Shown piece after piece: positions 1 to 8,513 of a DNA stretch of 64,000 nt (its first letter is position 1; every line of letters starts with the position of its first letter). The stretch is from Niabella yanshanensis (GTDB lineage: Bacteria; Bacteroidota; Bacteroidia; Chitinophagales; Chitinophagaceae): the NCBI RefSeq assembly GCF_034424215.1, contig NZ_CP139960.1, positions 1,302,001 through 1,366,000 of the forward strand, written 5' to 3'. Under the pieces are notes generated by a model, which did no database searches, was not told the DNA's origin, and worked only from the letters and a program-made list of their open reading frames with translations. Position numbers and translations under genes: made by a program.

Positions 1-157
1 AGCAATCGCTTACTTTTCTAATTAACCGAATGTAAACTCACTCAATGAGGAGAAAGATTCTCATTTCGGATAGTCGCTAACCATTACGAGAAACTCGATA
101 TACCTTATCAGTAATGTTAATTAAGCTGGTTCGCACTTCAATATCATTACTTTCCAA

Positions 158-165
158 TAAATTTG
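158..165 (+). promoter_or_regulatory. -7 promoter box for signal peptidase gene
   Basis: TAAATTTG matches the Bacteroidota -7 consensus TAnnTTTG and lies 19 bases before the ATG at 184. It overlaps the possible TTG start at 163, which argues against that start. No clear -33 TTTG is visible. Confidence 0.45.
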
Positions 166-183
166 CCGCTAAAAATCTGGCCG

Positions 184-1737
184 ATGCCTTTCAATCAATT
201 ATTAGTTGTATACCTGATTAGTTTACTGCTTGTTTTACTTCCGTCGTTTGGTTTGTCTAAATTATTCAAGAAAGCCGGTCACGAGTCCTGGAAAGCTTAT
301 GTACCTTTTTACAATACCTGGATTATGCAGGAAATTGCACAGCGCCCTAAACACTGGGTATTCTGGCAGTTCATACCTGTTGTGGGCTGGTTTATTACCC
401 CTGGTATCTTTATAGAATTTGCAAAGGTGTTTTGCCGTTTTTCTTTTTTAGATCATGCGGCGGCGTCTTTGCTGGCCCCATTCTATTTTCCCTGGCTGGC
501 CAATCATAAAGATGCGCGGTTTATTGGTGCAGAAGGCGTAAAGAAACATAAAAAGCCGGGCTGGCGAGAGTGGGTGGATGCCGCTATTTTTGCGGTGATC
601 GCCGCTACCCTGATCCGCACATTTATTTTTGAAGCGTATACTATTCCGTCCAGCTCCATGGAGAAAACCCTTCTGGTAAGGGATTTTCTTTTTGTGAGCA
701 AGTTTAGTTATGGACCCCGGATACCTAATACACCTCTATCTGTTCCCTTTGTACACAACTATCTTCCCAGTGTTAATACCAAGTCCTATTCTACCTTGAT
801 AGAATTACCTTATATCCGCTGGTTCGCAGCGCCTGTGAAAAGGAACGATTGCGTAGTATTTAATTTCCCTGCCGGTGATACGGTCATACACCGGCCAGAA
901 TTTGAGTCAGCCAACCCTTATTATGATATTAAAAGAAGAGCCGCAGCCGGCTCGGAAACAGATCAGTATATCCTGGCCAATCCCGATGAGTTCCCGGTAG
1001 TTGGCCACCCTTTAGATAAAACGGACAACTATATTAAACGTTGCGTGGGTATTGCCGGCGACTCGTTAAAGATTGTAGACGGCATTGTTTATATCAATAA
1101 TAAACCCGGCTACGTATCTCCTACTGCAGCTACCTATTATACTTTCAAAACAAAGAACAACCTGCAGATTGATGAGGATTTTTTAAGAGAAGCAGGTATT
1201 GCCCTGAATATGGAAAGCGGCAGTCCTGATTTCAGTGCATGGCAGGATGGTATTTATCATATCAATCTTACGCTTCCTGAGCTGGAAATACTAAAAAAAT
1301 TACCGGCGGTAGATGCGACCAGCATTATAAAGGAAGTAGCTCGTGGCGACGCGGGTTCTGAAAGTCTTTTCCCTTATTACGATGTTGCCCATGCGTGGAC
1401 AGTAGACAATTACGGATCGATCTGGATTCCTAAAAAAGGTGGCACGGTCACTCTAAACGCCGAGACCTACCCCATGTATGAGCGCGCGATCCGCACATAT
1501 GAAGGCAATACCCTCGAAAACAGGAATGGTGCCTACTTCATCAACGGGCAGCAAACCAATACTTACACTTTTAAAATGGACTATTACTGGATGATGGGTG
1601 ACAACCGCCACAAAAGCCAGGATAGCCGTTTCTGGGGCTTTGTGCCGGAGAGTGCGGTAGTTGGCAAAGCCTGGATGATCTGGTTCAGCTATGATAATGG
1701 TCCGAGATGGAAAAGGCTGTTTAATATTATTAAGTAG
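184..1737 (+). CDS. lepB: Signal peptidase I, extended N-terminus
   Basis: This is a membrane-bound leader peptidase that removes signal peptides from Sec-exported proteins. The N-terminal ~120 residues contain two or three hydrophobic segments that resemble a small separate membrane domain. The peptidase part begins near residue 130. The nucleophile is Ser158 in the SSSME motif and the general base is Lys285 in YIKRCVG. The C-terminal family box MGDNRHKSQDSR is present. At 517 residues it is much longer than the E. coli enzyme, partly from a large insert between the catalytic parts; this is common in Bacteroidota. A TTG at 163 is in frame, but ATG 184 is preferred because the TTG lies inside the -7 box. 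Confidence 0.93.
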   Translation: MPFNQLLVVYLISLLLVLLPSFGLSKLFKKAGHESWKAYVPFYNTWIMQEIAQRPKHWVFWQFIPVVGWFITPGIFIEFAKVFCRFSFLDHAAASLLAPFYFPWLANHKDARFIGAEGVKKHKKPGWREWVDAAIFAVIAATLIRTFIFEAYTIPSSSMEKTLLVRDFLFVSKFSYGPRIPNTPLSVPFVHNYLPSVNTKSYSTLIELPYIRWFAAPVKRNDCVVFNFPAGDTVIHRPEFESANPYYDIKRRAAAGSETDQYILANPDEFPVVGHPLDKTDNYIKRCVGIAGDSLKIVDGIVYINNKPGYVSPTAATYYTFKTKNNLQIDEDFLREAGIALNMESGSPDFSAWQDGIYHINLTLPELEILKKLPAVDATSIIKEVARGDAGSESLFPYYDVAHAWTVDNYGSIWIPKKGGTVTLNAETYPMYERAIRTYEGNTLENRNGAYFINGQQTNTYTFKMDYYWMMGDNRHKSQDSRFWGFVPESAVVGKAWMIWFSYDNGPRWKRLFNIIK

Positions 1738-1815
1738 TTAGTTCATAGTGGATAGATTATAGTTCATAGAGCAAGCCCTATTAGGTCATACTATGAACTA
1801 TGATCCATGAACTAT
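1738..1815. repeat. Imperfect inverted repeat with GTTCATAG units
   Basis: Just after the lepB stop, copies of TAGTTCATAG on one side face CTATGAACTA copies on the other, giving a long AT-rich imperfect hairpin. It may act as the lepB terminator or be a small dispersed repeat; the sequence does not decide which. Confidence 0.45.
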
Positions 1816-1922
1816 CTACTATTAACCATTCTCACCCTCCCTACTTTTCAACCATTTAACCAGTCAACTATCCGACTTTTCAACTAAAACAACTACCTTC
1901 GCACCGCTTTTAACAAAGCACA

Positions 1923-2014
1923 GCGTTTCCCGGGGTGCCTATCTGCCAGCAGGCGGAGAAGCTGAGATAATACCCGTAAACCTGATCAGGGTAATGCCTG
2001 CGCAGGGAAGGAAG
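1923..2014 (+). promoter_or_regulatory. TPP (thiamine) riboswitch
   Basis: The conserved THI-box elements occur in order: GGGGTGCC, GCTGAGA followed by TACCC, ACCTGATC, GGGTAATGCC and GCGCAGGGA. The flanks TTTCCCGGGG and CGCAGGGAAG can form the closing P1 stem. It ends about 70 bases before the TonB receptor at 2083, so thiamine pyrophosphate should repress that gene. This element class is well defined and the match is direct. Confidence 0.95.
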
Positions 2015-2082
2015 AACTTTCTAATCCTTTCTCATTTCAGCATTTCCCTCTCATTAATTTTTTAACCCGCCTGCCTTGAGGT

Positions 2083-4350
2083 ATGGCAAAAAAGAAAAAA
2101 CAAATGAAGAGGATTCTCGTGTTCATTGGCTTGTCATGCACAGCCGGTTCATCTCTTTTCGCTCAAAGGGATAGTATCCCATCTGACAGTGTTCAACTCC
2201 TGACTCCCGTAGAAGTACGTTCTACCCGCCTCAACGAAAAATCGCCTTTTGCAGTAAGCAACATTGGTAAAAAAGAAATTGCCAAACAGAACCTGGGACA
2301 AAATTTTCCTTACCTGCTCAACCAGATTCCTTCTGTAGTAACCAGCTCTGATGATGGCGTGGGCATAGGCTATTCTTCTATGCGGATCAGGGGTTCCGAT
2401 ATTGCGCGTACCAATGTCACCTTCAATGGTATTCCGGTTAACGATCCTGAATCGCAGGGCGCGTTCTTTGTCAACTTTGGCGATATTGCCTCCTCTACCA
2501 GTTCGGTTCAGCTGCAACGCGGCGTAGGCTCTTCTACCAACGGGGCCGGAGCGTTTGGAGCCTCATTGAATATTTACAATATCGAACAAAACAAACAGGC
2601 TTCTGCCAGCATCAGCAATGCCTATGGCTCCTTTAATACCTGGAAACACACATTACAAGCCGGTACAGGCTTGTTGCGCGGCGGTTTCCAGTTTGATGTG
2701 CGTTTATCTAAAATCAACTCAAGCGGGTACATACAGCGCTCTAACAGCTATTTAAAATCATTGCAGTTTTTAGCCGGCTGGACCTCTAAGGATGAAATGA
2801 CCAATATCAAATTCAACCTCTTATCAGGTAAAGAGAAAACCGGGCAGGCATGGAATGGTATAGGTACCATTTTCTTCGACGGCCAGGGCCCGGATGGTTT
2901 AAGCTATAGCGATCAACTGGACCTTGCCGGCCGGCGCACCAATACCCTGGGTAAAATGGCCGATGGAAACTATTACGACGACCAGACCGATAATTACCAG
3001 CAGGATTATTACCAGCTATTCCTGAATCATAAATTCAATCCCTACTGGTCAGCAAATCTTAGCTTCTTTTTAACCCGTGGTAAAGGATATTATAACGAAT
3101 ACAGAAAAGGCGATCCGTTCTCCGACTATGGGTTACAAAACCCTGTGATTGGAGATTCGGTAATTACATCTACGAACCTTACCCGCCAGCTTTGGCTGGA
3201 CAATCATTATTACGGAACCGTATTTTCTGTAAACTATAGCAGGAATAATACGGATATCAATATCGGAGGTGCGTATACCCAATACGATGCCAAGCATTAC
3301 GGATTTATAAGATGGGCGGATGTTGGCGTACCCGTCAATTACCGTTGGTACAACCTGCCCGCTTCTAAAAATGATTTTAATATTTATGCAAAGCTGCAGC
3401 AACAAATTATCACCAATTTGTATGGCTTTGTTGACCTGCAGCTGAGGTCGGTAGATTATGCGATCGAAGGGTTCAGGAAAAACCCAGGCTTACAATCCGG
3501 CGGAAAATACACATTCTTTAATCCTAAAGCAGGTGTGAGCTATATCATGAAACATGCTAATACCGCGCAAAGCAAAGTGTACGGATCGGTGGCAGTGGCC
3601 AATAAAGAGCCTAACCGGGATGACTTTGAGGCGAACACCACTGAAGCTCCTAAACATGAGCAACTAACCGATTTCGAACTTGGTTACCAATTTAATGCTA
3701 AAAAGTTTGAAGCCGGCATTAATGGTTATTATATGAAATATAATAACCAGCTGATCGCTACCGGGAAGATCAACGATGTAGGCGCCACTGCCCGCATTAA
3801 CGTCGACAACAGTTACCGTGCGGGTATTGAGTTAACGGCCGCCTATCGCCCCACCTACTGGCTGCAAGCCAGTGCCAATGCCACTTTCAGCAGGAACAAA
3901 TTAAAAAACCTGGTACAATATGATGTTGACTATGATAATGAAGGGCAGATCAGTGAATCCTTCAGCAATACCGACATTTCTTTTTCCCCTAATGCAGTTG
4001 CCGGAGCCGTGTTAACATTCGAGCCGTTTACCAAGCCGGAAAGTAAGCAGCATTTTTACTTTGATCTGTTGGAAAAATACGTGGGCAGGCAGTACCTGGA
4101 TAATTCACAAAACCAACTCAGGAGCATTAATCCTTATGCATTAACCGATGCCAGGGTTCGTTACCAGTTTTCATCCAACGTCTTTAAGGACATCAGCATT
4201 ATACTGATGGTTAATAATGTTTTCAACAAAAAATATGAAAACAACGGCTACACCTATACTTATTTATATGATGGTGTAATGACCACAGAAAATTATTACT
4301 TCACACAAGCCGGTACTAACTGGAATGTGGGATTAACATTTGGTTTCTAA
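2083..4350 (+). CDS. TonB-dependent receptor, probable thiamine transporter
   Basis: This is an outer-membrane beta-barrel receptor of 755 residues. A basic start and hydrophobic signal peptide end near SLFAQ. The plug domain follows at about residues 45-170 (NIGKKEIAKQNLG, RIRGSDIARTNV, QLQRGVGSSTNGAGAFG), then a long barrel ending in an aromatic-terminal strand (NVGLTFGF). There is no N-terminal carboxypeptidase-like or STN domain and no SusD partner, so it looks like a cofactor or metal importer rather than a glycan SusC. The TPP riboswitch upstream makes thiamine or a precursor the likely substrate; riboswitch-linked outer-membrane receptors of this kind are known in Bacteroidota. An internal ATG at 2104 is an alternative start. 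No other thiamine gene is adjacent. Confidence 0.9.
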   Translation: MAKKKKQMKRILVFIGLSCTAGSSLFAQRDSIPSDSVQLLTPVEVRSTRLNEKSPFAVSNIGKKEIAKQNLGQNFPYLLNQIPSVVTSSDDGVGIGYSSMRIRGSDIARTNVTFNGIPVNDPESQGAFFVNFGDIASSTSSVQLQRGVGSSTNGAGAFGASLNIYNIEQNKQASASISNAYGSFNTWKHTLQAGTGLLRGGFQFDVRLSKINSSGYIQRSNSYLKSLQFLAGWTSKDEMTNIKFNLLSGKEKTGQAWNGIGTIFFDGQGPDGLSYSDQLDLAGRRTNTLGKMADGNYYDDQTDNYQQDYYQLFLNHKFNPYWSANLSFFLTRGKGYYNEYRKGDPFSDYGLQNPVIGDSVITSTNLTRQLWLDNHYYGTVFSVNYSRNNTDINIGGAYTQYDAKHYGFIRWADVGVPVNYRWYNLPASKNDFNIYAKLQQQIITNLYGFVDLQLRSVDYAIEGFRKNPGLQSGGKYTFFNPKAGVSYIMKHANTAQSKVYGSVAVANKEPNRDDFEANTTEAPKHEQLTDFELGYQFNAKKFEAGINGYYMKYNNQLIATGKINDVGATARINVDNSYRAGIELTAAYRPTYWLQASANATFSRNKLKNLVQYDVDYDNEGQISESFSNTDISFSPNAVAGAVLTFEPFTKPESKQHFYFDLLEKYVGRQYLDNSQNQLRSINPYALTDARVRYQFSSNVFKDISIILMVNNVFNKKYENNGYTYTYLYDGVMTTENYYFTQAGTNWNVGLTFGF

Positions 4351-4356
4351 ACTACA

Positions 4357-4389
4357 AAGGCCTGCGGAGCATTCAGCTCCGCAGGCCTT
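4357..4389. terminator. Bidirectional hairpin between convergent genes
   Basis: A 14-bp perfect stem (AAGGCCTGCGGAGC and its complement) with a 5-base loop lies between the convergent TonB receptor and rhodanese genes. Confidence 0.75.
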
Positions 4390-4427
4390 CAATATCATCT
4401 TCCGGTAAGAAGAGCTTTACACCTTTT

Positions 4428-4739
4428 TTACTCTGCCTCAAAAGCATCTCTCCAGGCCAAAACGCCTCCCTCTACATTCACCGTTTTTTTGAACCCTTGC
4501 GAATCCAGGTAAAGACAGGCCGCAGCGCTTCTTTTTCCGCTTCGGCAGTGGATAACGATCTCCTCGTCCTGCTTTCCTTCCAGCGGGCCCAGGTCGCCGT
4601 TTTGTATATTACCCAGGGGAATCAATGTACCCCCGATATTGTACTCCTCGTACTCAGCCGGCTCCCGGCAGTCGATGAGATTTACTTTTTCACCATTGTC
4701 AATTTTTTCTTTCAATTGCTGAACGGTAATGGTTTCCAT
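4428..4739 (-). CDS. Rhodanese-like domain protein
   Basis: This is a single-domain sulfurtransferase-type protein of 103 residues, with no signal peptide, so it is cytoplasmic. The N-terminal part holds the rhodanese signature LIDCREPAEYEEYNI. The active-site loop is HCRSGKRS, whose Cys would carry the persulfide. Its length is typical of GlpE/PspE-like single-domain rhodaneses. It lies 24 bases after the PASTA protein gene on the same strand and is probably co-transcribed with ddl and that gene. The sulfur acceptor is not evident from the neighbours. Confidence 0.88.
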   Translation of the reverse strand: METITVQQLKEKIDNGEKVNLIDCREPAEYEEYNIGGTLIPLGNIQNGDLGPLEGKQDEEIVIHCRSGKRSAAACLYLDSQGFKKTVNVEGGVLAWRDAFEAE

Positions 4740-4763
4740 AATATTTAAAGTTTGCTTTTTTAA

Positions 4764-5594
4764 TTATTCACTATCTGTGCTGTCGGGAACAGAAAGGTCA
4801 TGATTACTTAAAGAATCAATTACCGGTGCGGTAGTGCTCACCCATACATCCATCACCTGTCCGGCCCTGATACTGATAATATGTCCCTCGTCATCAAAGC
4901 GCTCGGGGCTCTGCCTGTATACATAAGCATTTACGGTATCACGCACGCCCGGGTCGGGGATAATGGACGCCAGCTCAATACCTTTTTCCTTTAATAAAGC
5001 CCTGGCCTGCCCCAGCGTAAGACCAATCAGATTCGGAATAGCATACGCGGTATTACTCAGTTCCGAACCGATCACCAGGTCTACCTTACTTCCCATACGT
5101 ATCTGGGCTCCGGGTTGAATCAGCACCCCGTTATATAATTGTTCTAACACAGAGTTCTTGGCAAAATCGGGTCTGAAGGTAGTATCGCCCAGCTTTAACC
5201 CTGCGGCCTCCAACTCCCTTAACGCATTCCGAAAACTCCTTCCTACGATGTTGGGCATTTGCGTGTAGGGCGGTTGTGACATATTATAAGTAATATAAAC
5301 CGTGCGACTTGACTTTACTACTTCCAGTTCGTCGGGCACCTGCCTGATCACCCTCAGCGGTGCAATGGTATCATTATATACGCTATCCTGGATCTCTACT
5401 GTAAACCCTGCATCACTCAATATTTTTTGCGCTTCTGCCAGCGATTTACCCGTTACACTTGGAACTGTTTTGGCATCGTCGTGATTGGTAAACCACCCTA
5501 ATGAGCTGATCAGCGCTACAAACAGGACCACCGCTAAAAGCAATCCAACCAATAGGTTCACCCAAAGCGGCTTACCTGTAATAAATCTAAACAT
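4764..5594 (-). CDS. PASTA-domain membrane protein
   Basis: A 276-residue protein with one N-terminal transmembrane helix (about residues 12-32) followed by three consecutive PASTA domains, at roughly 38-106, 108-182 and 185-255. The rest would face the periplasm. PASTA domains bind peptidoglycan or its muropeptides and usually sit on Ser/Thr kinases or class B PBPs. No kinase or transpeptidase domain is fused here. It follows ddl by 100 bases, an arrangement familiar in Bacteroidota that supports a cell-wall role. The molecular function is unknown. Confidence 0.88.
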   Translation of the reverse strand: MFRFITGKPLWVNLLVGLLLAVVLFVALISSLGWFTNHDDAKTVPSVTGKSLAEAQKILSDAGFTVEIQDSVYNDTIAPLRVIRQVPDELEVVKSSRTVYITYNMSQPPYTQMPNIVGRSFRNALRELEAAGLKLGDTTFRPDFAKNSVLEQLYNGVLIQPGAQIRMGSKVDLVIGSELSNTAYAIPNLIGLTLGQARALLKEKGIELASIIPDPGVRDTVNAYVYRQSPERFDDEGHIISIRAGQVMDVWVSTTAPVIDSLSNHDLSVPDSTDSE

Positions 5595-5694
5595 TCGACA
5601 AATTTATATGGTAAACGTACATAATTTTTAGTAGACAGGTTTAAATTACCTCTTCCGGCAGAAAAATTTATGCCAGTTACTTCCAGCCAATCGC

Positions 5695-6681
5695 TTATAC
5701 GAAACATTCCTCCACCAACAAGCTGTAAAATTCCTTCAGGTTACCACCGGCTGCAGCTACCTGTTGCGGAATCAGGCTAGCGGCGCTCTGACCGGGTATT
5801 GTATTCACTTCCAGCATAAAGGGTGCTCCGACAGCTTCACTATAAATAAAATCAATACGTATCACTCCCCTGCAGTTAAATATCGCATATACCTGCCGGG
5901 CTGCTGCTCTTATTTTATCGGCGATCAGCTCATCCACCTGCGCTGGTGTTACTTCGGTAGACTTACCTTCATATTTTGCTTCAAAGTCGAAAAAAACCTT
6001 GGAATCATCTGCTTTTACTTCTGTCATGGGCAGGGTAATGATTTCCCCCCTTGATTTATAAACGCCAATAGTAAATTCACGGCCCACGATCATTTCCTCC
6101 ACCAGCACCTGGGTGTCTTCTTTGAAAGCCTTTTCTATCGCAGGTTGCAGCTCTTCCGGCTGTAATACTTTGCTCATACCAATGCTGGATCCGCCGCTAT
6201 TGGGTTTCACAAACAGCGGCAATTGCAATTTTTGCAAAATGTCTGCGCCATCAACCGGCGAATGGTCAAATAATAAAACCGATTGCGCTACATTAATGCC
6301 CGATTTGCCAGCCACCCCGGTTGTATAGCTTTTATTCATAGCAAGGGCCGATGTAGCCGCGTTACAACCTGTGTAAGGTATCTTCAGCATATCAAAATAC
6401 CCTTGCAATTTCCCGTCTTCGCCAGGCGTACCATGCAAAGCGATCAGTACCGCATCAAACCTGATTATTTGATCTTTATCCTGAACAGTGAAGTCGTTTT
6501 TGTCAACAGCCACCGGCTCTCCCTGTTCCGGTTCATAAAACCAACCCTCCCGGGTAATATTGATCCTGTAAACATCATATTGCTGCCGATCAAGATTATT
6601 TTGAATGGTAGTAGCGCTTTTATAGGATATTACGGCTTCGCCGGAATATCCCCCCGTAACCAATGCTATATTTTTTTTCAT
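5695..6681 (-). CDS. ddl: D-alanine--D-alanine ligase
   Basis: A cytoplasmic ATP-grasp enzyme that makes the D-Ala-D-Ala dipeptide for peptidoglycan precursors. The 328-residue length is normal. The N-terminus has the family glycine-rich segment (LVTGGYSGEAVIS), the central part HGTPGEDGKLQGYFD and the PYTGC segment, and the ATP-grasp region KPNSGGSSIGM. The C-terminal metal-binding segment is LEVNTIPGQSAASLIPQQ. It heads the reverse-strand group ddl-PASTA-rhodanese. Ddl A/B subtype cannot be assigned. Confidence 0.95.
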   Translation of the reverse strand: MKKNIALVTGGYSGEAVISYKSATTIQNNLDRQQYDVYRINITREGWFYEPEQGEPVAVDKNDFTVQDKDQIIRFDAVLIALHGTPGEDGKLQGYFDMLKIPYTGCNAATSALAMNKSYTTGVAGKSGINVAQSVLLFDHSPVDGADILQKLQLPLFVKPNSGGSSIGMSKVLQPEELQPAIEKAFKEDTQVLVEEMIVGREFTIGVYKSRGEIITLPMTEVKADDSKVFFDFEAKYEGKSTEVTPAQVDELIADKIRAAARQVYAIFNCRGVIRIDFIYSEAVGAPFMLEVNTIPGQSAASLIPQQVAAAGGNLKEFYSLLVEECFV

Positions 6682-6725
6682 GCGGAATGAACTGTTTAGG
6701 ATTTACCAATCTTTTTTTTATGAAA

Positions 6726-6754
6726 AACCTCACAGGATATCGCCCTGTGAGGTT
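6726..6754 (-). terminator. Hairpin terminator after ferredoxin gene
   Basis: An 11-bp stem (AACCTCACAGG and its complement) with a short loop lies just downstream of the reverse-strand ferredoxin gene and upstream of ddl. Confidence 0.65.
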
Positions 6755-6792
6755 CTAAAGCGTGGCTGATAAAAGGACACGCCACTGATTTT

Positions 6793-7140
6793 TTAAACGT
6801 GTAATTTATCTTTTTTCTCCATCAGCTGATCCACTGTTTCCTGGTACATCTCATCAGGTACACAGCAGTCCACCGGGCAAACGGACGCACATTGGGGTTC
6901 TTCATGAAATCCCTGGCATTCAGTACATTTATCGGGAGTGATATAATAGGTATCCACTGCTAAAGGTTCATTTTTAAAATGAGCATCTACTACGTTCCCG
7001 TTCATTAAGGTAAATGCTCCGTTTACTGAAGTACCGTCTGAAATAGCCCATTCTACCCCACCCTCATAAATAGCGTTATTCGGGCACTCCGGTTCACATG
7101 CTCCACAGTTTATACACTCATCTGTAATTTTTATTGCCAT
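6793..7140 (-). CDS. 4Fe-4S dicluster ferredoxin
   Basis: A 115-residue soluble electron carrier. The first cluster motif is [12 protein letters not shown] near the N-terminus. The second is CTECQ followed by eight residues and CASVCP near residues 74-92. Both have four cysteines and the second has the longer spacing seen in the 2[4Fe-4S] Alvin-type ferredoxins. A ~55-residue insert separates the motifs. It is divergent from the acyl-CoA reductase gene at 7302, with a 161-base shared upstream region; this pairing recurs in Bacteroidota. Whether it donates electrons to the reductase is inference. Confidence 0.93.
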   Translation of the reverse strand: MAIKITDECINCGACEPECPNNAIYEGGVEWAISDGTSVNGAFTLMNGNVVDAHFKNEPLAVDTYYITPDKCTECQGFHEEPQCASVCPVDCCVPDEMYQETVDQLMEKKDKLHV

Positions 7141-7185
7141 ATCCTATTGTTTGTTTTATGAAACTATATTTGTTCGTATAATCTG

Positions 7186-7193
7186 CAAAATTA
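7186..7193 (-). promoter_or_regulatory. Possible -7 box for ferredoxin gene
   Basis: On the reverse strand TAATTTTG fits TAnnTTTG, 46 bases before the ferredoxin start. No convincing -33 element accompanies it. Confidence 0.3.
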
Positions 7194-7301
7194 CTGAATG
7201 GACATGAAATGCACGATATGAACCCTCAAACAAAATTCAGGTAAACAATTTAAGACCGTTAAATTCGCCTTTTGAAGAGTTGAGCAACAAAAAATAAACA
7301 A

Positions 7302-8306
7302 ATGACTTTACAAAAACGTATTGAAATATTAGTGCAACTGGGACAATATATGCAGGAAAACAGCGAAGATTGGCAAGAGATCAAACAAAAGGCTTTTGTG
7401 CATAACGGCTGGTTTTTACCCGATTTTATAGACCTGAGCGTTAATAATATTACCCGGTATTTCCTGCAAACGGAAGTCCTGCAAAACTGGGTCAGCCAAT
7501 ATCCGGACCTGGCGCAGGAACCAGCTTCACCCCGGCTGGTTGGGATTGTTATGGCCGGTAATATACCTCTGGTAGGTTTTCACGACTTTCTTTGCGTATT
7601 TATCAGTGGGCACAGATGCCTGATTAAACCATCGTCGAAAGATGAAGTGTTGATTAAACACCTGGTTGCTAAAATAATTGAATGGGCACCGGAGTTGGAT
7701 GAATTTATTGCTTTTGCGGAGCTGCTTAAAAATTGTGATGCCTATATCGCTACCGGTAGTAATAGCACAGCCGGCCACTTTGAATATTATTTTGGTCGTT
7801 TTCCTCATATCATCCGCCGTAACCGCACTTCTGTTGCTGTTATAACCGGCACTGAAACGAAGGAAGAGCTGGAGCAACTTGCTGATGACATTTACCTGTA
7901 TTTCGGTATGGGCTGCCGCAACATCACTAAAATATATGTGCCGCAACATTACGATTTTGAGTCGCTGATCAATATCTTTAAGAAATATGATTACCTGGCA
8001 GATCATCATAAGTATAAAAACAACTATGATTACAACCTGGCGCTCCATATTCTCAATAACAAATTTTATATGAGCAATGCAGCACTTTTATTGGTGGAAG
8101 AAAAAAGCCTTTTTTCACCGGTCAGCCAGTTGAATTATGAAGTATATGAAAATATTGAAATGGTTAAAGCTGAACTGAATCAAAGCAATGATGTGCAATG
8201 TGTAGTGGGTAACGGATTTATACCTTTTGGCCACGCCCAGCACCCATCGCTGACAGACTATGCCGATGGAGTGGACACGATGCAATGGCTGGCAACCCTT
8301 AGGTAG
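7302..8306 (+). CDS. LuxC-like acyl-CoA reductase
   Basis: A 334-residue member of the LuxC branch of the aldehyde dehydrogenase superfamily, which reduces fatty acyl-CoA to aldehyde with NADPH via a thioester on cysteine. The candidate nucleophile is Cys205 in FGMGCRNITK. The segment VMAGNIPLVGFHDF resembles the family's nucleotide-binding region. It is shorter than luciferase LuxC (~480 residues). It is a single gene, divergent from the ferredoxin. No LuxD or LuxE partner is present, so the real substrate is unknown. Confidence 0.82.
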   Translation: MTLQKRIEILVQLGQYMQENSEDWQEIKQKAFVHNGWFLPDFIDLSVNNITRYFLQTEVLQNWVSQYPDLAQEPASPRLVGIVMAGNIPLVGFHDFLCVFISGHRCLIKPSSKDEVLIKHLVAKIIEWAPELDEFIAFAELLKNCDAYIATGSNSTAGHFEYYFGRFPHIIRRNRTSVAVITGTETKEELEQLADDIYLYFGMGCRNITKIYVPQHYDFESLINIFKKYDYLADHHKYKNNYDYNLALHILNNKFYMSNAALLLVEEKSLFSPVSQLNYEVYENIEMVKAELNQSNDVQCVVGNGFIPFGHAQHPSLTDYADGVDTMQWLATLR

Positions 8307-8513
8307 GGTTGTTACTTTAACATATAATTGATGAAGCTGGCGAAATAAAAGCTTATCATTCAACGTCAAACAAAACAATTCACAAAGTACGAAGACTTTA
8401 GTAAAACTTTGTTAAACTCAAACCTGTCAAAAAAAAATACATCTGACAATTTGTTATTTTGTGAAAGAATAGGAATAGTTTTTGAATAACTCATTAAAAA
8501 AGTGAACAAGAGT

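Noticed and set aside
2149-2517. Long reverse-strand frame inside the TonB receptor gene
   Set aside because: It overlaps a well-supported gene on the opposite strand and has no domain or sensible composition; the same holds for the other antisense frames in long genes such as 7527-8048 and 54519-55088.
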